Of a DNA stretch of 64,000 nucleotides, positions 12,975 to 23,977 are shown in pieces. A program made the position numbers and the translations under genes. The notes under the pieces were generated by a model that ran no database searches, had not been told where the DNA came from, and saw only the letters and a program-made list of their open reading frames with translations. This stretch comes from Flammula alnicola. Lineage: Eukaryota; Basidiomycota; Agaricomycetes; Agaricales; Strophariaceae. Within the stretch, counting starts at the first letter, position 1; the number at the start of each line of letters is the position of its first letter. The DNA is taken from positions 1-64,000 of the forward strand of contig JADNRV010000253.1 in NCBI GenBank assembly GCA_015499995.1. Reading direction: 5' to 3'.

Positions 12975-15895
12975 TTATTCGACATCGTCGAAGTTCATCT
13001 CTTCTTCGTCTTCCCAATTAGTTTGAGTGGGGTCGAGCTCAGGTCTTTCTTCGGTCTCAAGTGCGAGTAGCAATTTTCTAATTGAAAATTGAATCGACTG
13101 GGCACCTTCTGATAATCGGGTTTGGTATGCGAGATTGGCGGCCTTGAGAAGCTTCTGCTTGTCGGCTTTCAGACCTCAATCCTTCTTGGTCTTTGGAATA
13201 ATGGTGTCGTTACCAAACCTTTGTAGTAAGTTGAGCCATTCATCCACTTGCTTGACGTTGTAGCTGAGAAGAGCAGATTCAGTCTGCGGGAGTTCCACGG
13301 TCAGAGCATCTTGTAAGTCAGATATTTCCTTCTGCTTCTTTTCTTCATCCTTCTGGCGTTTCAACTGCGCAATGTGAAGGTCAAATTGTACCTGTGCACT
13401 GCGCCGTTTGGCCTCCAATCCGCTGGAATCCATCTCCCGTGCTTTGCGCATGACGAACGCATGATCAAGTTGATTAAAAGTCACATCCATGAAGGCCTGA
13501 GTGTCATTGCGTCAGAACATGGCTTGGGCATTGTATTGGTGAGCTGTTAATCGGGGGGTTTTCTCGATTTCGACGCGGAAGGCACCTAGGGCACCCTCAT
13601 TGGTGTCGTTAGTGGTCGGCATCCAAGCCTGTGCTAGTTCTTCTGCAGTGCACATATCAATCAAACCTCCTGGAGAAAATTCGGCCATGAAGCGCAACCA
13701 GGTGGCTAACGTCCCAGCAAAAAATGCGACGACCAAGTCCTTGAGATGAGGCATCTTCGGGCTCAATTTTTTAATGGCTTCGATGACGTCTGGCCTTTCC
13801 CAGTCCTTGCCATCGAGGGAACCCAGCTTCGGTGTTGCATCTGCAGCCAAAAGAAGGTCGGGATTATCACAGATACTTTGGATAAAGTCGCGGACTTCGA
13901 CGTGGAAATCCTTGAGGTCGAGAACGTTTACACTTTCTGTTCCCGGGCCTCTGACGACACGGAGATAAGGATGGGTGACAGCCTGAGAATAGAGAGCAAG
14001 AACAGCGAGCTCGGAGAGGGTTGCAGAATCATGAAGGGCGCGGTAGACATTCAATTCAATATTTGTCCATCCTGGGCTCTTTTTCTTGTCTCTTATAAGC
14101 AACAAGAAAGAAATGTATGCTTCGAGATGGACAAGGAGTTCTGCAGCTGCCTCTGCATGGCTGTTGAACCGTGTATTGTTGGTATCCGGAAAGCGATTGA
14201 TATCTTCTCCCGCTAATGTCGTAAGGTGCCAAACGTGAGAATCGCCGTAACCTTTCTTATTATCCTTGTTGTTGAAGATCGCGCCAGCTAACGCAGCTGT
14301 CTTTGCTCCTCCTCGTGTTGATGCCTCGAGTGCTGCCAGTTCGAGATCGGTCAGCGGCGCATCCCCTGAAGCAGGTTCAAGAACCTTCTTCAAGATCTCT
14401 GCATTTTGCTTGTTCGCCAACGTGATCGGAGGGGTGTTTCCTGTCTTCTCCCACCATGCCATGAGGGCCATGTTTCCCGCTTTGAAACTGTTCTGGTCTT
14501 TGTGCATGCAGCACCCAGCCCAGATGAAGAGATCGACGTCGCGTCTGTCCTTCAGAGATAGCGCATCATAAGCTTGCTTTCCGAGATCGAGCTTGACTTC
14601 TTCCATGAGCGCGATCTCCCGCTTTGCACGCTCCAATTCTGGCAAAGCATTCCAGGCATCGAGGCCCCCACTGTCGGCCACCATCTTCTGAGTCCACGAG
14701 GTCATGTATTCAATGAATTCGGCCACGGATTTTTTGCCCAGTGCGTCATCACCAAGTCCTTTCACAGCTTCCTCAATTTTCCAGCCCTCGATTCCTGCTG
14801 CCATGGCCTTTTCATTCGCTGCATGGTCGCCGCACATGCCCTTGATGATTTTGAGAATTTGATGGAGGGTAAGCTTGGGCCCAACTCGCCTCGATATCGG
14901 ACATTCGTTGTAAACCTCTCGAATTTCTTCAAACTTTCCTTTCCATCCCGCAATTGCAACTTCGCTCGAATGGTCAACAGAAGAATCAACACCGAGTAGG
15001 CGGACTGAGGGTGTCGATGTAGAAGACACGGAAAGGTCACCAGAACGGTAGTCGGCAGTTCGAAGGGCGACATGGCGGGCATCATAGTTAATCTTTCGGT
15101 GAGAAGTACTGTCCCCGCTGAGGGTGCAACCTAATCATTTTTTTGTCAGTTTCAATGTTGTTTCCGTCAATCCGTCAATCGAGGAAGTTTACTCACTGTC
15201 AGCCTGTGTGAGCTTGTACCCGATCTGGATTTTAGCTGCAACACCTCCCTCGAGAATTGAGCGGCCGACTGTCCGTCGACTCATGGACCTCTTCAAGGTT
15301 ATCCCAAAGAACTTCGCGACATCTTGCATGACACGGCCCACTTGTTCGCGTGTGCATCTGCTACGAGCAATCATACGAGCCAATGCTCTTGCCTCTGGCG
15401 TGTATGTTCTCCTCTGCATGAGCTTGGTGATTTGAGGATGTTGTCGTGCTTTTGAGATTGCTCGTTTAAGGATGGATGGTGCGCGGTCGCACCTTGCCTT
15501 GAGAGCGCGATTGTTTCTTGTAAGTGCGTGGCATTCTCCTCAAATCTTCGAAATTTCAAGGAGAATTCTAGATCCTGCTCATGCCGAGCCTTCGTCGTCC
15601 TCGCGGTTGCCTTCTGCAGCATTGCAATCTCTGTTTTCGATGTTTTCATCTCATCTGCAAGCTTTTTATGCCGTGCAACGAGGCACTGATATCTCCTCCT
15701 CTCGCTTCGGAACTTGGTTTCCTGCTGGCGCACTCTTGACTCCAGTTCTTGGAGTTTCTTTCGACATGGAGACCGTGGCAGGGCTTGCTGAATTGTGGAG
15801 ACATTCTTCTGCAGGGACTTGTTTTCAGGGTAATGGACAGCACGAGCAGCAGCTAGCTGAGCCTTCTTCTCCTCTCTGAGCTTCTTCTTTCGCAT
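12975..15895 (-). pseudogene. Transposase-like protein of a basidiomycete-expanded transposon family, decayed
   Basis: The N-terminal block (15895 to about 15430) is a Lys/Arg/Glu-rich coiled coil. A frame change near 15430-15500 leads to a block with KLMQRRTYTPEARALARMI and SMSRRTVGRSILEGGVAAK, ending at donor GACA/GTGAGT (15197). The main exon starts at 15130 and carries SGDSTSHRKINYDARHV, LLGVDSSVDHSSE, CGDHAANEK, WAGCCMHKDQNSFKAGN, NNKDNKKGYGD and RFNSHAEAAAELL. I recognise this arrangement from a repeat-associated family in mushroom genomes. An RNase H/DDE-like core (Asp in SGDST, DSSVDH, CGDH) is my inference. Two in-frame TGA codons interrupt it: 13512-13514 (before RNDTQAFMDV) and 13176-13178 (before GLKADKQKLL). 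Coding continues after each to the true stop at 12975-12977 (...MNFDDVE). Both TGAs are explained by CGA-to-TGA. The copy is probably inactive. Confidence 0.72.
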
Positions 15896-16804
15896 AACTT
15901 GTCCCCTCCAAAAGCTAATTGATCTCGAGCATTAGGAGTGATTAATCCGGGGTATATATTGAATTATTGGTAAAGGAATGGAACTACATGACATTTTAAA
16001 TGGTCAGTAACATTCATACAGCTTTAACAGTGCTACTACTTACTTGTCTGTAACATCTTGTCCATCCAGCATGCTCCAGGCATTCTGCAGTGACGAGATA
16101 TTCGTGAACCGCGTAGCCAGAACGCGCTTGAAAACACGGTATGTCACACTTCGGTCACGCGTCATCACCTAATTTACGCGCTCCATTGTGGAATCGTTTT
16201 CACGTTTGCAGATCTCATTTTCTTCATAACTTTTATAGAGACAAATTGTTTCTTTCCCTCAAAAGAAACTTTTTGTCAAAGGAGCAGTGAATTGACGTAG
16301 AACTGAGCCAGTTACACTACGTCTTTTACGTGTAAACATATCCAATTTATTATTCCTTTGACAGAATTAAAGATTTAATAAATATAACTCAGTTCATCAC
16401 AGAAAAACCTTGGATAAGTCAGATTTGCGAACGTGAAAAGCATCGGACACTCGAGTTTCTGAGATAGCGGGTGGGAAAATATCTAAACACAGCCACATCA
16501 TTTCTGGCCAAAACTGACAGTGCCCATCACCAGAACGAACAATTACAAGCTTCCTTTCAAAGATTCCCCTGCACGGATTTCTGTCATGTGACCTTGCAAT
16601 GTTACTTGCATCATCATGTGACTCGTTGTGTTCAACAATCGGTAGTGGCGGCCTCACTTCGTTTTTGCTCTTGAAAGCTTGAAGCTTGACTTTTTGTGCC
16701 TATGCCTTGTCCAATGAGCCCTGCCTTGTCTTCCCGCCGATCCGCTTCCCATCGTGTATCAGGTAGGCAAGCCAGGGGTGATGCACCAGTGAAGTAAATG
16801 ATTC
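15896..16804. other. Spacer between divergent transposon ORFs
   Basis: AT-rich, no coherent ORF. It lies between the minus-strand transposase-like gene and the plus-strand small ORF, so if both belong to one element it would hold their promoters. I found no terminal repeat. Confidence 0.4.
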
Positions 16805-17638
16805 ATGAAGGAACGTGAACTCGAAGAATTCAGTCAGCTATACTTCAAGTACACGAAGCTCTTTGAGGAGCAAGCCGCCGCCACACGCCATGATCTTCAA
16901 AGACAGTCAGTTGCTTATGCCAAGGTGTCCGCAGAGATTCTTGCAGAGCAAGCAGGTGTTCCACTGGGCCCAGTGTGAACCCCTGAACAAATCCAAATGG
17001 ATTTGAAGGAACTCGCGCGGCGATGTGAAATGCCACCACAATCTTTTGAAGAGTATGTATTTGTATATGCCTGCATTCTCAGACACTTATGTCTTTGTAA
17101 ATGCTTGTAGCCACATCCGCATAGGTTTTTTTGCTCATGCATATATCCACACGATGATGGATTGTGTCGTCGATGCTCCCCATAGACCCCATAATGATTA
17201 CCTCACCGTGCTTGCTAGAGGTTGTCAATTGGTGTGAGTTTTCTTGTTTCTTGAAGTAATCTTCACTCACACTGCCTCAGGAGGGAAGATATGTTGTGTC
17301 AATCTTCTCAGAACCATAACACTACGCAGCACTCTCCACCCCCTACCATTACTCCTGCTGTTGTCAGGCTCACCCCAGATTCCAGGGTTACACGTCCCGT
17401 TGAAGAGAAAGATCTTGCCAGTTGGCGCTCTGATCCAGGCCATCTCGTTGGAAAGGGGTTTATCTCTGCTGAGATGGTTCACAGGGTCTTTATTGTCATG
17501 GACTATGCTGTGAAGCAAGTCAAGGGAGCTCAATATGATGTGGTGTATGAGGATAGTGGCTTGTATGATGTTACAGTTGTCGACCCTGATACGTTGCTCA
17601 GCATGTTGACTGGAGCTGAGTTAATCATAAATATGTAG
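16805..17638 (+). pseudogene. Possible accessory ORF of the transposon (two blocks, internal TGA)
   Basis: Block 1 starts at ATG 16805 (MKERELEEFSQLYFKYTKLF) and reads 57 codons of helical, Glu/Gln-rich sequence up to TGA 16976-16978. After that TGA the same frame continues with TPEQIQMDLKELARRCEM to about 17050. Block 2 (17291-17638) encodes up to 115 residues including DPGHLVGKGFISAEMVHRVF and ends in TAG. An intron between about 17052 and 17282 (acceptor CTGCCTCAG) could join them. The TGA follows GTG and is compatible with CGA-to-TGA, the same change seen twice in the neighbouring transposase-like gene. No domain is recognised. Pairing with the transposase-like gene rests on proximity, divergent orientation and a shared decay signature only. 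Confidence 0.3.
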
Positions 17639-17776
17639 CTGAGTTGATGGTGTTCTAATCTATCACTGGATTCTTTGTATCACCAATTGACTCCATGTGT
17701 CCCATCCCTTTTATGATCAAAAAGCATGGCTCGACACTGCATACGACGATAACGGTCATGTATGGCGATCTTTATT

Positions 17777-18188
17777 TAGTGATGGGCACGGGTAACCCGC
17801 GGGCGAATTTTTGTCGACCCGCACCCGTACCCGCCAAAACCCGCACCCGTGGCCACGGGTACGGGATCCCGTGCTTGCAGGTGCGGGTTTGCACGGGACC
17901 CGTGGGTACAGAAACCCGTGCGGGTTTGATGGGGGCATCGTGAGAATTTGTGCAATGTTGAATTAGAATTAGAATAAATTTTGGCAACTACATTACATAA
18001 TTATTTATTCAGGTAACTAAAGAACATATTTGACACATTTCGGAGTTTCCCGTGTGCCGGCCGAAAACCCGTGACCCAGGCGCACGGGTGCGGGTTGGCT
18101 GAGGGTCACTCAAAGGGCACCCGCACCCGCACCCGCCACACCCGTACCCGCAAACCCGCACGGGTGTCGGCACCCGTGCCCAACACTA
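17777..18188. mobile_element. hAT-type MITE, 412 bp, with GC-rich subterminal repeats
   Basis: Ends are inverted repeats: left TAGTGATGGGCACGGGT, and the right end read on the other strand is TAGTGTTGGGCACGGGT (16 of 17 identical). An exact 8-bp target duplication TCTTTATT occupies 17769-17776 and 18189-18196. The TIR agrees with the hAT-superfamily pattern (C/T)AGTGNTGGGCA. Inside each end lie many copies of a CCCGCACCCG-like motif on both strands (17810-17930 and 18060-18185), around an AT-rich centre. Such subterminal motif arrays are typical transposase-binding regions of hAT elements. There is no coding capacity, so it needs a transposase supplied in trans. Confidence 0.93.
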
Positions 18189-18196
18189 TCTTTATT

Positions 18197-20147
18197 GAGG
18201 CCGGCGCATGGTTTCCTGGTGGTATAAAGTCGTCCTGGGATCAAGCTTGTGAGAACAAAGTTGACGAACGATCATCACTGGCTCTAAAACCTTCAGCGCT
18301 TCAGCATTTACTTCGCGACTAATTTTTTGCAAGGTAAATATTCGGGGTGCACGGTAAGGTCACGTGCATTGTGGGCGCCTATGTCTGCCTACGTCAGAAT
18401 CACTTTTCAGACCCATCTCAGTGAACGCCACCATTGGCTGTGGCAAGACCTCGCAGTGGGTAAGATCCGTCCCCTTCTAGCTCTTTGTCGCGCACTCTTC
18501 AAAGCACAACTGGTGCCTCATTCAAGACATTTGCTGCTCTGACTGTCAGGGGCATGCAATCAGATAAGATCTCTTCCTGCTTATCATATGGCTGGATTTT
18601 CAATACTGCCTGCTCTCTGGGTCGAGTCAAGTTCCGGCCTGAAGGGCTTCGCTGGGAAATCTTCCCTGATTGTGTCTCGAAGTTCCCTTCTTGACTTCCG
18701 GGCATCCGTGGACCGCCATTAGGTTGCAGAAAGGGCGCATTACGGTCTTTTTTGACGAATAATACTGTCTGACATTAATTGCAATCCATATACAGATGAT
18801 TAGGTGAGTATATGCGCAACATATGCGCATATACCTTATCAGTTATACATCCTGGTCATATGAAGTCAGGATGGAAAATGTCGCTATATGACGTGAGTCT
18901 TTAGGCTTGTCATGCAGTTGGGATTTCCGGTTTGATGGTGCTTACTGGGGAATCTTCTCTTAGCATCTTCTCTTGCTGCACATCTGGGCTTTTTTTCGCC
19001 GTGGAAGTGCCGCATACTGCTCCTTTGTTCTGGCTGATCCGCCTTATAGATTCCTCGTCTTGCGAACAGCCGACAAAGATTGTCATTCTCCCGGTCCAAG
19101 GTGTCTCTTGGTGGAGCTGTAAAGATGAATCACAGTGCGATTTATTTTTATTGGCTTCGAAAAAACAGAATGCCGAGTGGCTCCAACCCCCGGACGGACC
19201 CTTGACTTTGATATTTTTGCAGCATATATGATTTTATTTAATGACCGGCGGCTTTAACGGAGTCCAGTGGATTTGGTTTTGCAGACTACTGCGTCAACGT
19301 TTTCCATGTGTACGAAAATGTTAACCAAGAAGGTTCGTCTTTCAATTGACGAAGCGCTCTGAAATATGATATTAATTCATATTGCGTAGGCAGCATTGCC
19401 TTGCGTAGTCTGACATTAATTTTGCATGCAAGCCTGCATGTGAAAGTGAATTCTTGCGTCACCCAGGGTGCATCAACCCATTTCCCTATCCATTGATTGG
19501 TTTTCGATGTTCCCCACTTTCACGACAAACTCACGACGATACGAGCATCGCATGTTCGTCAACATTCTAGAAACTCCTATGTTCGCACTGCGCACTTGCA
19601 TTCCAGTGCGTTCTTTAACCTTTTTGACGGCATGAACATAACGAGCTGCGTAGAGAACGGAAGAAGTCCCGAGTGTCCGAACTCACGCCATCTTGGATAC
19701 GGACAAGTTACCCCACGGGTCTCAATGTAGGACATGTGTTATCCCTCGACTCCAAATTGGAGTCTAGCTCTAATCCTGTTCGACGTCCAGCCTTCCCAAA
19801 GGTGGGTAACAAACACCTGCGGTTTTGCTACATTTATCAATCCAGAACCTGGAAGCCGGTCTTGCGGGCTACACACAAGACACCAGCCTCCTACCTGGGG
19901 TGATTCTCCCTTGCCTGATGAGAACTGATCGGCTGGATCAAGTAATGCTGTCATCCGGGAAAGGAAGGCAGAGTTGATCGCACGTGCCGGCTTGTTGTCC
20001 AGCTGATGAGAGCTGATGCAAACTTCTCGACTCTAACCGTTTTCCTTGGGCTTGAACTCTCCGCTCGCCGTCTGCCTCGTGTGCATTCACAGGATACCTC
20101 ACTAGGGGCTCGCTGGCCGTTTTCCTACGTCTTTAATCTCAACCACC
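18197..20147. other. Intergenic, no supported gene
   Basis: Short ORFs only, without motifs or splice-consistent chains. It includes the upstream region of the aminopeptidase gene. Nothing else I can support. Confidence 0.45.
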
Positions 20148-23100
20148 ATGGCACCACCTCCGCCACCTCCACCACCTCCCATCTGCTTCCCATTCACTAA
20201 GTCAAAGCCTAAGCGTCGTCTCTCGTGGTCATCCTCCGATAGATCTCTTCCGCTCCCTGTACCCCCTCAAGACCAAAAAATCGTCAGGCATCCCTCGTTT
20301 TCCCCAACATCCACTCTTAGCTCGCATGCGGATAGTCTGACTTTCCACTCCGACTCGGAGAAGTACGACGAACTACCATCTGTGTTGCCTGTCCTTCATA
20401 AGGACGAGAAGGGCCGTTCGAAACTCGGACGATCCAACACCATGACTGGAACCAAAAAATCTACCGCTTCTTCGAAATGGGGTTATGGATGGGGTGTCGG
20501 GAGGAAAGACAAGGAGAAAGAGCGGGAGAAAGAAGCTGCCATGAATGAGAAGTCTTCGTCGCAGCTCGATCTGCCTCTGTACCAACCCGTAGTAAGACGG
20601 GATTCGAAGTCGACGCAAGCTAGTCGTTCGACACAGAAGACTCAGGAAACTCATCGCACCCAGACGAGTCAGAACAGCAAGGTAACGGGTTTGTCGAGAG
20701 GAGACACGCAACGCAGTAGCAGCAGCCGATCAACGGCCCCCAAACCTCGTCCTCCTCTCACTGGCAATGACCTCTACCCTCAAGATTCCACCGCGACCCT
20801 CGTTGGCTCCGCTTTTGAACGCAAAATCAATGATACCGAATCTATTAGGATTAAACCTGATACTACGGATCGGTTGGCAGAGATGAGGCGTTTGATGACG
20901 AAAGACAATTTGGACTACTAGTGCGCCGTTTTCCCCATCTTCTTCCAGCGTTTATCTTACGCATCTGTTTCCACAGTGTTGTTCCCAGCGAAGACGCACA
21001 CGGCTCAGAATATGTCGCAGCAAGCGATAAACGTCGCGAGTTCGTCTCGGGGTAAGTGTCCAGCTATTTTTATGAAGAATGGTGGCATGAGCTAATTTGT
21101 CTTCTTAGTTTCACTGGATCTGCTGGAACGGCTGTGATCACCCGAAACAATGCATACTTGTTCACCGATTCGCGATATTGGATTCAGGCTCAAGAAGAAA
21201 TCGACCACAACTGGACCCTGCTCAAGGTTGGGTCCCAAGGACAACCTCAAGATTGGATCGATTGGCTTATGGTGGGTTTTTGACTTTTTCCCCTTTAATT
21301 AAGGAGAATCTGTGTTGATTTGTGTATCATCTCCAGGGTCGAGTCAAAAATTCAAGAATCGGGATTGACGCTCGCATGATCTCGCATGAAAAGGCTACTC
21401 TTATCAACTCCAAGATCAACACAGCTGCGCTTGACTCAAAGCTGGTTTACCCACCGCAAAATCTGGTTGACCTTATCTGGGTCGAGAAACCTACGAAGTC
21501 ACTCGAGATGGTGTACATCCAAAGCACAGAGTTTGCAGGTTTGTCCTCGCCTTGTCTTGAAATCACCTTTCATTACTTACTTGGATGTCATAGGCAGAGA
21601 TGCGAGGTATAAGCTGGCGAAAGTGCGAGAATGGATCAGAGATCAGCCACCTTCTGTTCCATCGTACTCCAAGCAAGAGCCAAATGCTTCGCAAATGCAT
21701 GTTGCGACATTAGTCACTTCTTTATCTTGCATTGGTATGTCCTCCTTCGCATTCTCTTTCAAATGATCCATGGCTAACTTTTGGTTCAGCATACACCCTC
21801 AATCTCCGTGGGTCTGATATCCCCTACAACCCGCTCTTCCACGCCTATCTCTTCATCAGCCTTGACACATCTTACTTGTTCGTCGAGTCCCAGAAGCTGC
21901 ACCCCGATGTCACTGCGTATCTTGATTCCATAGAGGTTCAGCAGCGCAACTACACCGACCTGTGGCCATTCCTCCGGAGGAGAGAGTGGGGTGAGGGCAA
22001 GGTCTTGATTGCGCCGCAGACGTCGTACGCGATCTCGCTTATGCTGACCCATTTCCGGTACACGGTCGCGCCCTCGTACATTGAACTCATGATGTCTGTC
22101 AAGAACGAGACTGAGATCGAGGGGATGAGGCGAGCTTACTTGCGCGATGGAGTTTCATTTGTGCGTTATTCTTCACAAAGTTTATTACATTGCCAGTTTC
22201 TGACTCCTTTATTTTGGCAACCATTAGGTGCGCTTCCTTGCCTGGCTGGAATCTAAGCTAGCGGAAGGCTACGATATCACTGAATACGAAGCCGGCTTTA
22301 GATTGACCGAGTTCAGGCGCAAAAACAAGCACTTCATGGGTCTGGCGTATGAGAACATCTCTGCGAGCGGATCTAATGCTGCGCTGCCCCACTACTCGCC
22401 GAAGAAGTCTAGCGCATCTATGATCTCCCGAGACCAGCCGTATCTCAAGTATGCTTTGATTCATTTCCCCCCTTATGCATGCTGATCCATCCTTTCATTC
22501 ATTTAGTGATTCTGGGGCCCAGTATTACGACGGCACCTGCGACACGACGCGGACGGTGCACTTTGGACGGCCGACGGCCGACATGTGCGAGGCCTACACA
22601 CGTGTTTTGCAAGGACATGTATGTCTTCTTTCTCACTGTCTCCATTCTCGAACCTGTCAAACTCATGTTATCCACCCCAGATCGCTATTGATAGTGCAAT
22701 CTTCCCAGAGGGTACCTCTGGCCGCCAGCTGGACGTTCTAGCCCGCAAAGCGCTCTGGAAAGATGGCCTCAACTACATGGTGTGTCTAATCTCGGCGATG
22801 CTTATCTTTAGCATGATTTGCTAACGACGACCTTGTCACTTCTCCCTTATTCTTTCTCAGCACGGCACTGGTCATGGATTCGGCGCATTTTTGAGCGTGC
22901 ATGAAGGGCCTCATAGCTTCACTAGCAATGTTCCGCTCGTGCCTGGTCATGTTATCACAAATGAGCCAGGGTTTTGTACGTGCTTTATCTCTATGTCATT
23001 CATTCGGATCTAACTTTTTTTTTAGACCTAGAAGGGAAATGGGGCATGCGTATTGAGTCTGCACTGGTTGTCAAGAAGGTCAAGGTAAGTTCACATGTCG

Positions 23101-23464
23101 TTATTCAAAAAATTGTCGCGAGGCTAAAAACTCGTGATAGACGCGTGGCGAATTCAACGGCGATGTTTGGCTTGGCTTTGACCGCTTTACATGCGTTCCC
23201 ATTCAAACGAGAATGGTCAAGGAGAGCATGCTCACCAAGGAGGAAAAACAATGGTTGAAGGTTCGTGTCTTTCTTTTTGCGAAGGCTAACAACGTGTATC
23301 TAATGGCCGTGTTAATGTTATAGGACCACAACCAGCGTTGCTACGAGAAGCTCTCGCCGTTCCTCAAAGATGACAAGCGGGCGTTGAAGTGGCTCAAACG
23401 AGAAGCAGATCGAGGCATAGGCCTTGCGCCTGCACCAGGTGGTATCTCTATCGATTGGGATTGA
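20148..23464 (+). CDS. Xaa-Pro aminopeptidase P (M24B) with N-terminal disordered extension
   Basis: Metallopeptidase that removes an N-terminal residue preceding proline. My model has 13 exons: 20148-20920, 20977-21051, 21109-21271, 21337-21538, 21594-21734, 21790-22160, 22228-22448, 22507-22618, 22681-22779, 22861-22975, 23026-23084, 23141-23260, 23324-23464. All have GT-AG junctions and sum to 2592 nt, 863 residues. The start context ACCACCATGGCA is good. Residues 1 to about 225 are Pro/Ser/Lys-rich and disordered ([14 protein letters not shown]...). The creatinase-like N-domain follows ([28 protein letters not shown]). Catalytic-domain metal ligands are present: two Asp in [16 protein letters not shown], His in HGTGHGFG, Glu in ITNEPGFY and Glu in MRIESALVV. 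Family members are usually about 600-650 residues, so the N-terminal extension is unusual. No TM or clear signal peptide, so probably cytosolic. Confidence 0.95.
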
Positions 23465-23977
23465 TCCTTCCATCTACCTTCTCCCCTCTTTTTCTATTTC
23501 TCCTTGCGACACCCCCCTCATATCTCATGGACGATAGTTATACTGCTTCTCGACGCCTGCCACATCTCCTACTTCTATTGCCTCGTCTCTTCGTTTTACT
23601 CTTAACTTAACGACGGCCCCAGACGTGCTTCCACGTCAGGGTCATGTTCTTTCTTGTATACGCTGCGACATTACGACCTCGACGACTTTTATGTACTCGG
23701 AATTCTTCTTTTACCTTTATTATTACTTGCCCCTTCGAAAAAAACATACACCTTTCTCTGTCGGCGCCAGCTTCTTTTGGCCCATTCCCCTTCTCAGCTT
23801 CGTGTTTGCCTATCTGTCTAGATGATGGACATTCAGCGGGTGTAAGTAGTATATGTATTTAGACTTGGAATCAAATCTTCGATTTCTAGTGGATGATAAG
23901 CGAGAGTACATGAACATGACACGAGAGGATGCATCGAGGAGTAATAGTAAAATAAACAGGAAGGCAGATGACGGAAA
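23465..23977. other. Convergent 3' flanks of aminopeptidase and NOG1
   Basis: 513 bp between two stop codons facing each other. It is T-rich on the plus strand (polypyrimidine stretches 23480-23760) and is likely to hold both 3' UTRs. No ORF of note. Confidence 0.6.

Noticed and set aside
13746..14999. Plus-strand ORFs of 101-156 codons opposite the transposase-like gene
   Set aside because: Antisense shadows of a strongly coding minus-strand frame.
12975..15895. Repeat-induced point mutation (RIP) as the cause of the stops
   Set aside because: Only CGA-to-TGA at CpG sites is seen and most of the frame is intact; RIP would give far denser C-to-T change.
8500..19260. Possible distant repeat shared between 8.5-9.1 kb and 18.9-19.3 kb
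   Set aside because: A few short similar strings only; by eye I cannot show alignment above chance.
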